Source of the DNA: JAKBCQ01 sp021807585
Lineage (GTDB): Bacteria; Planctomycetota; Planctomycetia; Isosphaerales; Isosphaeraceae
Direction: 5' to 3'
Assembly: GCA_027325115.1 (NCBI GenBank)
Contig: DAHWFG010000630.1
Location: 1 to 23,906, forward strand
Length of the DNA stretch: 23,906 bases
Shown: in pieces, positions 1 to 8,101 of the stretch
How positions within the stretch are numbered: the stretch's first letter is position 1
Layout of the letters: the number at the start of each line of letters is the position of its first letter
Position numbers and translations under genes: made by a program
Notes under the pieces: generated by a model
What the model was told of the DNA's origin: nothing
What the model saw: only the letters and a program-made list of their open reading frames with translations
Databases searched by the model: none

Positions 1-2062
1 GCGATTGTTCAAATCGTCATACGTGTACGAGACGGTCGTCGAATCGGGGTAGGTCGTGAGCGTGAGGCGATTGAGCGCGTCGTACTCATACGATGTCGAC
101 GCCCCGTTGCCGTCGACTCGGGTGATCAGATTCCACGCCGCGTCGTATGACCACGTCTCGTCATTGCCGAGCGGGTCGATCTGCTTCGACTTCAGGTTTT
201 TCGCGTTGTATTGCCATTGCCACGTATGGTTGTTCGGATCGGTCAGTGAGACGAGATTGCCGACCGCGTCATACGCCTGCGAAACGATCGCCCCCGTCGG
301 GTCGGTCGTGCTCGTTAGATGACTTAATAGGTCATAACCATACTTGGTGACATTCCCCTTTTGATCGGTCACCTGAGTCAATTGGCAGCAGTTGTATAAG
401 TTGGTGATCGTCGTGTTGTCGGCGAACGTCGTCGTCGTGACGCGATCGAGCAGATCGTAAGCGAACGACGTGACGTTTCCCGCGGGATCGATCACGCTCG
501 TTCTCCGACCGCGATTGTCCCAGCCGAACTGTGTCGTATTCCCCAACGCGTCGGCGGTCGAGATCAATCGACCGATCGTGTTGTACGCGTTGTTCGTCGA
601 TTTGATGCCGTTGCGATCGGTCACGGTTTGCAACAGGCCGATCGTCGTGTACGCGTAGGACGTCGTTTTGCCGAGCTTATCGGTCCACGTGAGAGGCAGA
701 TTGTTCGAATTATATGTCCAAGATTGCGTTCCGAACGGGTCGGTCATCGTGAGAACGTTGTTGTTCGAATCGTAAGACCAGCTTTTTTGAATATATTGAG
801 ACGTATTGGGATAGGGATTTAAATAATCGAGTTCGGTCAGCACATTGCCGTTGTTATCGAACGTTCGCCCGATGAAAAAGCCGAGCGGGTTGATCGTCTG
901 AAGCGGATTGCGGTTGGAGTCGTATTCGGTTTGGGTTATCTCTCCTAGAGCGCTCGTGAACTTGCCTGGACAGCCGAAGCTGTTGTTCGAAAAATCATAT
1001 ACCGTTTGTCTGCCGAGTTCGTCGGTTTTGGTCGTCGTCGTCGAGGTCGTCGCGTAGGATCTTTTGTTCCCCAAGGCGTCGGTGACCGAGGAAACCTGAG
1101 TGCTCGAACCGACATATCCAAATTGCCACGCGGCGTTGGGGGCGGTCAGCGGCGTGGTGATCGAAATCAGCCGGCCGAGCGAATCGTAGCCGAGCGTCGA
1201 TGTAAAGCCGGCCTGATCGATGATCGCCGAGAGGAGAGTCACGCCGTTGATTGCCGTATAAGAAAACAAAGCCGATCCGCCGAACGGATCGTTCACTTGG
1301 CTCATTTGCCCGGAGCTATTATAAACGATCGACGAGGAATTACCGTTCGCGTCGGTGATCGCAGAGAGCTTGGGAACGGCGCCCGCCGTGTACGATAGCG
1401 TGAGCGATTGGCCGATTTGATCGGTGATTTGAGAGAGCGCGTAATATTGCGTTTGTGAATACGTGAAAGGTAATGCGAAGGTATACGTGAGGCTGTGATC
1501 TTTAAGCGTGAGCGTGAACACGTTGGTGGTCGTGTTCTTGGAAAGCGTGTTGAAGATTCCCGTTCCCGACGCGGGGGTGTATTGGATCGGGTTGACGTTG
1601 GGGTTGACGGGATAGTACCAATCGACGCGGCCGTCGGGCATTTTGACCTCGACGACCGTGCTAAATTCGGTGACGTTCGCGAGGAACGGGCACGAGAGAA
1701 ACGATCCGAGTAAGTAATTGAACGGAGAACCAACCGACGAGTTATCGATGGAGTTATAGGTAAGGTCCCAAGCGACCTTTGGACCGATCCCGGGCGTGTA
1801 GAACGCGGGTGTATCCACGATGAGGAGATTAAAAGAAAAGAGATTGATGAGCCACGAGGGATTTCCCATCGATCGCGTTGAGATTCCCGGATTCGCTACC
1901 CCCCCCCCCGTTTGCGCAAGCGCACGAGCAGTTGTTGGGGCCGTCGTACGGTTGGCCAGGGTCGGCGCCTCCTTGCGCGACTGGAGGTCCCGGCGAAGGG
2001 CTGGGAGACGGCGACGGGCTTGGGCTCGGCGACGGACTCGGGCTTGGAGAGGGGCCGTTCAT
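1..2062 (-). CDS. RHS/YD-repeat protein, N-terminal part (3' end off the left edge; apparent frameshift at poly-C tract)
   Basis: The minus strand is open from about 2060 to the left edge in one frame and encodes many YD-type units, for example YDSLGRLISITTPLTA, AYDLLDRVTTTTFADN, GYDLLSHLTSTTD and YEYDALNRLT. This is the signature of RHS/YD-repeat proteins, large secreted or surface beta-shell proteins that often carry a variable C-terminal toxin or adhesin; that end lies outside the window. Before the repeats is a region resembling the N-terminal domain of such proteins (PSWLINLFSFN, then DTPAFYTPGIGPKVAWDLTY). The likely start is ATG at 2062 (GGAG 11 nt upstream), giving MNGP, ten Ser-Pro pairs and a Cys/Gly segment (NNCSCACANGGGG). 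That leader is one frame away from the RHS body; removing one base from the 11-C run at 1899-1909 would join them. An alternative start is ATG at 1869 (MGNPSWL), after the tract, but it has no Shine-Dalgarno sequence. No clear signal peptide was seen. Confidence 0.85.
1899..1909. repeat. Homopolymer run of 11 C (11 G on the coding strand) at the RHS frame break
   Basis: Eleven consecutive C bases lie exactly where the Ser-Pro/Cys-Gly leader frame and the RHS body frame of the minus-strand gene meet. Ten bases would make one continuous reading frame (NGGGVANPGIS). It may be a sequencing or assembly indel, a slipped-strand phase-variable tract, or a transcriptional slippage site. The sequence alone cannot separate these. 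Confidence 0.9.
2000..2059 (-). repeat. Ser-Pro dipeptide repeat, ten units, in the RHS leader
   Basis: Ten Ser-Pro pairs are encoded directly after the proposed start MNGP. The serine codons vary (TCT, AGC, AGT, TCG) and so do the proline codons (CCA, CCG, CCC, CCT). This argues for selection on the protein sequence in this frame rather than simple DNA repeat expansion, and it supports the view that the leader is translated. The segment is probably a flexible, extended spacer. Confidence 0.75.
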
Positions 2063-2669
2063 GGAAGCGAAAGCTCCAAAAGAGCGATCGAATCGAATGA
2101 GTTCCGCACGACAGTTAAATGATATAGCGTGGGGCGATCGGAAAGCAAGAGGGTCGGGGATTTTTTTTGGATTTCTTTTGAGGGGATTCGAAAAGGTTAA
2201 ACTGGGCAAACCTGGCAAGATAGAATGCGACCGGGTGATTTGTTTCCAAGATTGTGGACTATAACTTTTCGATTCCGGGATTCTGACATGAAGACTTCTC
2301 TATTAGTAAAAACGACCTGATCGAGGAATCGAGAGTGTCCAGGTTGAGTTGAAGCGAATCGAGGACGGGTGCGCGTACAGAAATCAACCCATCCCCGGCC
2401 CTTATCGGCTTCATGACTGTATATAAATAATTATACCAATATATCAAATATCATGGCGTTCATTTTGGCTGGATATATTGACACTGAGACTTAAAGTCGA
2501 CAACTTTGTCGTCCTCACCTTATCGACCTCGCCGTCAATTCCCATTTTGAACGACGACGACGTGTCCCGACCCGATCGTTTGGTGTAAAGTGGACCGGCG
2601 GAATCGCAATCGAGGCGATTCCGTTCCGTGAAACCTTAATGATCGAGCACCCTGGGATTGAATCACGCC
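2063..2669. other. Intergenic region between divergent RHS and glcD genes; no gene called
   Basis: About 600 nt separate the two divergent starts, and promoters for both must lie here. The stretch includes an 8-T run at 2161-2168 and an AT-rich patch at about 2417-2455, unusual against the GC-rich surroundings. Short open frames here, such as a 62-codon frame at 2259-2447 on the minus strand, show no recognisable motif or convincing ribosome binding site. No tRNA, terminator hairpin or convincing sigma-70 pair was found. Confidence 0.5.
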
Positions 2670-4130
2670 ATGTCCGTCGCGACCTCTCCCGCATCGAAAT
2701 CCACGCTGTTCCAAGAGCTCGCCCGGATCGTCGGCGCCGAGGGGGTGATCGAACACCGTGACGAACTGCTTGTTTATGAATGCGATGGATACGTGATCGA
2801 AAAGAGCCTCCCCGACGTCGTCGTGTTTCCGACGACGACCGATCACGTTGTGGCGATCGTCAAGCTTTGCGGCCGGCTCGGCGTGCCGTTCGTGCCTCGG
2901 GGCGCGGGGACGAGCCTCGCGGGGGGGACGCTAGCGGTCGGCGGAGGGGTGATGATTTGCCTCACGCGGATGAAGCGAATCGTCGAGATCAACCTCGCCG
3001 ACGGTTACGCGATCGTCGAGCCGGGGGTCGTCAACGTGTGGCTGACGCGGGCGCTCGCGGGAAGCGGGTTCCATTACGCTCCCGATCCGTCAAGCCAAAC
3101 CGCGTGCACGATCGGCGGCAACGTCGGCACGAACTCGGGAGGCCCTCATACGCTCAAATATGGTGTAACAGTTAACCATGTATTGGGAGTTGAACTCGTC
3201 CTTCCCGACGGATCGATCGTCCGGACCGGCGGAGTGACCGAAGACAACCCCGGTTATGATTTGACGGGGTTGATCGTGGGTAACGAGGGGACGTTCGGAA
3301 TCGTCACGCGGGCGACGGTGGCGCTGACCCGCGACCCCGAGGCGGGGCGGACGTTGTTGGGGGTTTTCGCCGACGTCGAATCGGCGACCGAGACCGTCAG
3401 CGATATCATCGCCGCGGGGATCGTACCCGCGGCGCTCGAGATGCTCGATCAACCGATGATTCAGGCGATTGAGCAGGCGTTTCATCTCGGCTTCCCCGTC
3501 GACGCGGGGGCTCTGTTATTGATCGAAGTCGACGGTCTCGACGTCGGCCTCGATAACCAGGCCGAGGCGATCGCCGAGATCACCAAAAAGCGGGGAGGAT
3601 CGGTTCAAAAAGCGATCGCGTGGCGAACCCGCAAAGAACCCGAATATGTCGCGGTGTGGAAGGCTCGGAAATCGGCGTTCGGCGCGATCGGGCGATTGAG
3701 CCCCACGTTTTGCACCCAGGACGGAGTCGTTCCGCGCACAAAACTTCCGCACATTTTAAGGGTGATCACGCAGATTGGTTTAAAATATGATATCAAGATT
3801 GCCAACGTATTTCACGCGGGGGACGGCAACATTCATCCGATTCTTTTATTCGACGAGCGCGACGAGGAGCAGGTGAAGCGGGTTTTGAAGGCGAGTCATG
3901 AGATTTTGGAGGAGTGTATCGCGGTGGGCGGGAGCGTGACGGGGGAGCATGGAATCGGCGTGGAGAAGATGGAGTTCATGCCGCTATTGTTTTCTCCCGC
4001 GGACATCGCGGCGATGATCGCGGTTCGAGCCGTGTTCAATCCCGAGGGGCGGTGCAGTCCTTCGAAGATGCTGCCGACGGGAGCGGGGTGCGTCGAGCGC
4101 AAAACGCCCGGCAGAATGGCTTCGGCGTGA
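2670..4130 (+). CDS. glcD: FAD-linked glycolate/D-lactate-type oxidase subunit (GlcD-like)
   Basis: A 486-residue flavoprotein with an N-terminal PCMH-type FAD-binding domain and a C-terminal FAD-oxidase domain. Visible motifs are VPRGAGTSLAGG at about residues 75-86 (FAD pyrophosphate binding), GGNVGTNSGGPHTLKYG, VGNEGTFGIVTRATV, NVFHAGDGNIHP near 380-390 and GEHGIGVEKMEFM near 425. These match GlcD, which oxidises glycolate (or D-lactate) to the 2-oxo acid and passes electrons on with GlcE and the Fe-S subunit GlcF. Length fits the family (about 480-500). ATG 2670 is preferred; an in-frame TTG at 2658 would add only MNHA. A GlcE-like gene follows after 88 nt, so the pair is probably co-transcribed. 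Substrate preference (glycolate versus D-lactate) cannot be read from the sequence. Confidence 0.93.
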   Translation: MSVATSPASKSTLFQELARIVGAEGVIEHRDELLVYECDGYVIEKSLPDVVVFPTTTDHVVAIVKLCGRLGVPFVPRGAGTSLAGGTLAVGGGVMICLTRMKRIVEINLADGYAIVEPGVVNVWLTRALAGSGFHYAPDPSSQTACTIGGNVGTNSGGPHTLKYGVTVNHVLGVELVLPDGSIVRTGGVTEDNPGYDLTGLIVGNEGTFGIVTRATVALTRDPEAGRTLLGVFADVESATETVSDIIAAGIVPAALEMLDQPMIQAIEQAFHLGFPVDAGALLLIEVDGLDVGLDNQAEAIAEITKKRGGSVQKAIAWRTRKEPEYVAVWKARKSAFGAIGRLSPTFCTQDGVVPRTKLPHILRVITQIGLKYDIKIANVFHAGDGNIHPILLFDERDEEQVKRVLKASHEILEECIAVGGSVTGEHGIGVEKMEFMPLLFSPADIAAMIAVRAVFNPEGRCSPSKMLPTGAGCVERKTPGRMASA

Positions 4131-4218
4131 GCCGCGGCCGCGACCGTCGCGACTCGTTCATAATTCGTTATAATTACGTGAATATTCACTGGCGTTATCA
4201 AGCTTTTAGGATTGATCG

Positions 4219-5481
4219 ATGAATTGGCCGGAAAGCGAAGCGGGGGGTTGTTTGGGTTGCGGACGGAACGCATTGGCGACTTATCGTCCCGAGAGCGTCG
4301 ACGCGGTGCGGGGGGTGGTGATCGAGCGGACGGCGCTGGGCGAGGCGATATATCCGCAGGGGGGGGGGACGGCGCTCGATTACGGCGGGATTCCTGGGCA
4401 TCCTGGCGTTGCGATCGACATGCGGTCGCTCAATCGTGTGATTGATTATCCCGCGGCCGATATGACGGTGACGGTCGAGGCGGGGATGACTTTCGCCGAA
4501 TTGCGGCGGGTTTTGGCGGAGCGCGGCCAGCGGTTGCCGCTCGACGCACCCGAGGGGGATCGCGCGACGATGGGTGGGATCTTTGCGACGAATACGAGCG
4601 GGCCGAGGCGATTGGGCTGGGGTCGACCGCGTGATTGGATCATCGGCGTCGGTTTTGTGACCGCCGCGGGGGAATTGGTGAAGGGGGGCGGGCGCGTCGT
4701 CAAGAACGTGGCTGGATATGATTTTCCAAGGTTGCTGACGGGATCGATGGGGACGTTGGGATTTATTGTACAGATGACGCTCAAGACGAGGCCGATCGCC
4801 GCATCGACGGCAATTGTTTGGGCGACGTTTGATCGGTCCGACGACGTTCGCGAGGCGTTGGCGAGGCTGACGACGTCGTCGACCCGTCCGACCGCGGTCG
4901 AGCTTTTGAATCGTCCCGCGGCGACCTCGATCGGCGAGCCTTCGGGCCTTCCCTCGGGCTTATGGACGATCGCGATCGGCTTTGAGGGAGAGAAAGAGAC
5001 GGTCGCGTGGCAGACCGAGCGTTTGGCCAAGGAGTTGAACGCGCGTGATTGTCGTTCGGTCGAAGAGGCTGTGGCTGATGCGTTATGGTCGAGGCTTGTT
5101 GAGGATTCGGCTTTGGCGCGAGCCGCTGATGGACAGGTGTCGATTGTGGTGAACGCTCGTCGGTCGTCGGTCGTCGCTTTGGCTTCGAAGCTCGACGCCT
5201 CGGTTTGGTGTGTGCAGGCGCACGCGGGGAACGGGATTATCAGGGCGAAGACGTTGGCGGAGAACGATCTCTCGGCGATTGAGGTTGATATTGCGGGTCT
5301 TCGGGGTGCGGCGGTGGCGGCGGGGGGGAATTTGATTGTATCCAGGCGTCCATTGGCCTGGGACGATCGTCTGCTGATTTGGGGTGAACCGCGGGATGAT
5401 TGGGCGATCGCCAAACGGATCAAAGAGGCGTTTGATCCTCGCGGGTTGATGAATCCAGGTCGATTTGTCGACGGGATTTAG
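4219..5481 (+). CDS. glcE: FAD-binding oxidase subunit (GlcE-like)
   Basis: A 420-residue protein with a single PCMH FAD-binding domain. Motifs are YPQGGGTALDYGG (about residues 45-57), TMGGIFATNTSGPRRLGWG, and VVKNVAGYDFPRLLTGSMG followed by TLGFIVQMTLKTRP. The C-terminus ends in IKEAFDPRGLMNPGRF, typical of the family. This matches GlcE, the second flavin-type subunit of glycolate oxidase. ATG 4219 has AGGA about 8 nt upstream. The N-terminus contains CLGC, which I do not recognise as a standard GlcE feature. A run of 10 G (4359-4368) encodes the FAD-binding glycines and is in frame here. No GlcF (Fe-S, CCG-domain) gene follows; the next gene is moxR-like after 122 nt, so the complex may be completed from another locus. 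Confidence 0.88.
   Translation: MNWPESEAGGCLGCGRNALATYRPESVDAVRGVVIERTALGEAIYPQGGGTALDYGGIPGHPGVAIDMRSLNRVIDYPAADMTVTVEAGMTFAELRRVLAERGQRLPLDAPEGDRATMGGIFATNTSGPRRLGWGRPRDWIIGVGFVTAAGELVKGGGRVVKNVAGYDFPRLLTGSMGTLGFIVQMTLKTRPIAASTAIVWATFDRSDDVREALARLTTSSTRPTAVELLNRPAATSIGEPSGLPSGLWTIAIGFEGEKETVAWQTERLAKELNARDCRSVEEAVADALWSRLVEDSALARAADGQVSIVVNARRSSVVALASKLDASVWCVQAHAGNGIIRAKTLAENDLSAIEVDIAGLRGAAVAAGGNLIVSRRPLAWDDRLLIWGEPRDDWAIAKRIKEAFDPRGLMNPGRFVDGI
4359..4368. repeat. Homopolymer run of 10 G inside glcE
   Basis: Ten G bases span the last base of a Gln codon and three GGG glycine codons in the PQGGGT FAD-binding motif. The reading frame is intact at this length. Any slippage here would truncate GlcE early. 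Confidence 0.9.
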
Positions 5482-5603
5482 CGATTGCGAATCGGTTTGC
5501 CGCGAGAGTGGAAAACGGCGTGCCGATTCATTATAGTGACGCTAGAATCGAGTTTTCTGCTATTTTAAAGAGTTCGACGGCGGCGTGAGAGGTTTTGGAG
5601 CGA

Positions 5604-6578
5604 ATGAATCTTGAGATTGCGGATCATCCCGTCGCTACGTCGACCGACCGGCACGAGCTGATTGATCGGATTGAAAGCCATATTGGATCGGTCGTTCTCG
5701 GCAAGCCCGAGGTGATCCGGCTGGCTTTGATCGCGTTTTTGGCTGAAGGCCATATTTTGATCGAAGACGTACCCGGGGTGGGCAAAACGCTGTTGGCGCG
5801 AGCGTTTGCGGCGAGCGTCGACGGATCGTTTCGGCGGATCCAATTCACGCCCGATTTGCTTCCCTCGGACATCATGGGGTCGAGCGTTTATAATTCGGCG
5901 ACGGGAGAGTTTGTTTTCAAGCCTGGGCCGTTGTTCGCGAACGTGATTTTGGCGGACGAGATCAACCGGACGACTCCGCGTACGCAAAGCGCGCTGCTTG
6001 AGGCGATGAGCGACAGCCAGGTATCGGTCGACGGCCGAACGTACCCGTTGCCCTCGCCGTTTTTGGTGCTTGCGACCCAGAATCCATATGAATTTGAAGG
6101 AACATATGTTCTTCCGGAAAGTCAGCTTGATCGATTCATGATTCGGATTCGGATGGGGTATCCGGTACGATCGGAGGAGCGTCGGGTGTTGTCGAGCCAT
6201 CGCGACGGCGAGCCGGTGGCTTTGTTACGGCCGATCATATCGTCGGAGGACGTACTGCGGTTGCAGCAGGCGGTTCGGCATGTGCGGGTGGACGAATCGA
6301 TCGCGGATTATCTGCTTGATCTGGTTCATGCGACGCGTGAGCACGAGGATTTGCACGTGGGGGTGAGCACCCGCGGAGCGCTTACGTTATACCGCGCGGC
6401 GCAAAGCATGGCGCTTGTTTCCAGGCGTGATTATGTGATTCCGGATGATATCAAGACGCTCGCGGCGCCGATTTTGTCGCATCGGATCGTGGGCAAGTCG
6501 TTTTTGCAGGCGGGCGAATTCAGTTCTTCGGAGGCGATCATTCGCGATATCGTCGACCGGCTCCGGGTACCGTCTTGA
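5604..6578 (+). CDS. MoxR-family AAA+ ATPase
   Basis: A 324-residue AAA+ protein. The Walker A motif is EDVPGVGKTLLARAF (GVGKT about 58-62). Walker B is NVILADEINR (DE about 118-119), followed by TPRTQSALLEAMSD. Sensor 1 is LATQNPYEFEGTYVLPES, then QLDRFMIRI. The C-terminal part is the MoxR lid domain (VSTRGALTLYRAAQ). MoxR ATPases act as chaperone-like factors that mature or regulate vWA/DUF58 partners, and a DUF58 gene follows 98 nt downstream. Length is normal (about 320-340). ATG 5604 was chosen over in-frame TTG 5595 because GAGAGG at 5587-5592 lies 11 nt before the ATG but only 2 nt before the TTG. The specific target is unknown. Confidence 0.93.
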   Translation: MNLEIADHPVATSTDRHELIDRIESHIGSVVLGKPEVIRLALIAFLAEGHILIEDVPGVGKTLLARAFAASVDGSFRRIQFTPDLLPSDIMGSSVYNSATGEFVFKPGPLFANVILADEINRTTPRTQSALLEAMSDSQVSVDGRTYPLPSPFLVLATQNPYEFEGTYVLPESQLDRFMIRIRMGYPVRSEERRVLSSHRDGEPVALLRPIISSEDVLRLQQAVRHVRVDESIADYLLDLVHATREHEDLHVGVSTRGALTLYRAAQSMALVSRRDYVIPDDIKTLAAPILSHRIVGKSFLQAGEFSSSEAIIRDIVDRLRVPS

Positions 6579-6676
6579 TTGAGCGTCGCCGAGCGCGGCG
6601 TGTTCGTCGGCGTTTTTCGAGGTGAATCCTTCCCTTCCGGCCGCGCGACGGCGCGTCAAGTTCGAGAGCGCGATTC

Positions 6677-8101
6677 ATGAGATTCTTCCGTCGCGGCGAA
6701 CGAAACGGCGCGAGCAAGCCCGGTCCAATCGGCCGCAAGGAACGCTTAAGCGTTACGCGTGAGGGGATTGGATATATCGGCATGTGGGTGATTTTGGTGG
6801 CCGTCGGGCTTTATCATCAATTGAATTTAGTGATGTTGGTGGCCGGGATGGCGGCGGGTCCGTTTTTGGCGTCTTGGATTTTAAGCGCGAACATGATTCG
6901 GAAGATCAAGCCGCGGCGGCGCACGCCTCCTTTCGTCTTCGCGGGGGATCCGTTGGCGATTGAATACACCGTCGAGAACGCTCGGCGAGGGGACGCATCG
7001 GCGATCGTGATTCGCGATCGGGTCGATCCCGTCGATTCGACGATTCCTGGTTCGGCGTCGATCGCGATCGATCTGTTTTTCGCGCGGATACCCGGTCGGT
7101 CGGCGGAATGGCTGCGGTGGAGTTCCAGACCGCCGGCGCGGGGCAAATATCGCTTAAAATCGATGGAGTTATTAACGCGTCGACCGTTCGGGCTGCTTGA
7201 GCGGCGGGTGAGGATCGCCGAACCCGGCGAGCTGGTCGTTTATCCGAGCGTCGGTCGGTTGAAACGGCGCTGGCGGTTGCTGCAGAAGGAGTCGACGCAA
7301 ACGCGTCGCGGGCCGCGTCATGATCGAAGCAATCAGCAGCAGGAATATCACGGTCTGCGTGATTATCGTCCCGACGACAGTCCGCGTTGGGTGCATTGGC
7401 GGACCTCGGCGCGGCTGGATCGGTTGATGGTGAAGGAGTTCGAGCAGCAGCACGACCAGGATCTTGTGCTCTTGCTCGATCCGTGGTTGCCTCGAAGTCA
7501 TGTGGGCGGCGAGCACCGCGAGGCGGTGGAAACATTGATTCGCTTCGCGGCGACGGTTTGTCTGGAGACGTGCCGCAGCCAGGGGCGGCGGATCGTGCTT
7601 GGCTGGACGGGGGCGGCTGCGGGGCTCAAGCAGGGACCCGCTTCGGTGAAGCTGTTGCACGGGCTGCTCGAGCGGCTGGCGACGCTGCGGGGCTCGAGCC
7701 TGGGGCAATTATCGGCGCTCTTCGACATTTTGCCGCCGCCGACGATTCGCGACTCGATGATGATCGTGGTGTCGACTCGACCTGTGAACCTGATCGAGGA
7801 ATCGGAACGGTCGTCGCGGCTGATCGGCGCGGCGGGTCGGAGCCTGCTGACTCGGATTCGGGTGCTCGATGTCTCTCGGGGTGGATTGAAGGCGTATTTC
7901 GAGGACGACGTCGAATCGGCGAGCGTGAATTCGGATCTTTGGCTCGATCTCTCTGAGAAGAGGGGGCGAGGGGTTGAGATTCAAGAGATCGATTCGATCG
8001 AACCCGAATCCGCGACGACCGCGGCCGATCGCTCGGTTGGGGCGGGGGGCGTTTTCGCATCCGAGCGACCGACCGACGCGACGGGGGGCTCGCCGCCATG
8101 A
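6677..8101 (+). CDS. DUF58-domain membrane protein
   Basis: A 474-residue protein with a basic N-terminus and two close hydrophobic segments at about residues 30-75 (GYIGMWVILVAVGLYH, then LVMLVAGMAAGPFLASWIL). The rest is probably one large soluble domain. The DUF58 signature GLRDYRPDDSPRWVHWRTSA sits around residues 225-245, followed by LMVKEFEQQHDQDLVLLLD, the start of a vWA-like fold. DUF58 proteins are regularly encoded between a MoxR ATPase and a transglutaminase, as here, and their biochemical role is not settled. A Ser/Ala/Gly-rich tail follows residue 430. The stop codon overlaps the next start by ATGA, so translation is probably coupled. ATG 6677 has GAGAG upstream at about 12 nt. 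Confidence 0.9.
   Translation: MRFFRRGERNGASKPGPIGRKERLSVTREGIGYIGMWVILVAVGLYHQLNLVMLVAGMAAGPFLASWILSANMIRKIKPRRRTPPFVFAGDPLAIEYTVENARRGDASAIVIRDRVDPVDSTIPGSASIAIDLFFARIPGRSAEWLRWSSRPPARGKYRLKSMELLTRRPFGLLERRVRIAEPGELVVYPSVGRLKRRWRLLQKESTQTRRGPRHDRSNQQQEYHGLRDYRPDDSPRWVHWRTSARLDRLMVKEFEQQHDQDLVLLLDPWLPRSHVGGEHREAVETLIRFAATVCLETCRSQGRRIVLGWTGAAAGLKQGPASVKLLHGLLERLATLRGSSLGQLSALFDILPPPTIRDSMMIVVSTRPVNLIEESERSSRLIGAAGRSLLTRIRVLDVSRGGLKAYFEDDVESASVNSDLWLDLSEKRGRGVEIQEIDSIEPESATTAADRSVGAGGVFASERPTDATGGSPP

Noticed and set aside
1..2062. RHS gene as a contact-dependent toxin with an immunity partner
   Set aside because: The C-terminal variable region and any immunity gene lie outside the window, so a toxin role cannot be assessed.
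2259..2447. 62-codon minus-strand frame in the RHS-glcD intergenic region
   Set aside because: No recognisable motif, no clear ribosome binding site and no supporting context; length alone is not evidence.
2478..2506. TTGACA at 2478-2483 as a -35 box for glcD
   Set aside because: At 17-nt spacing the -10 position reads CAACTT, a poor match to TATAAT, and there is no second support.
4446..5423. Long minus-strand open frame (325 codons) opposite glcE
   Set aside because: It is the antisense shadow of a clear GlcE gene. Its protein is low-complexity (Ser/Ala/Pro-rich) with no motif; long shadow frames are expected in GC-rich DNA.
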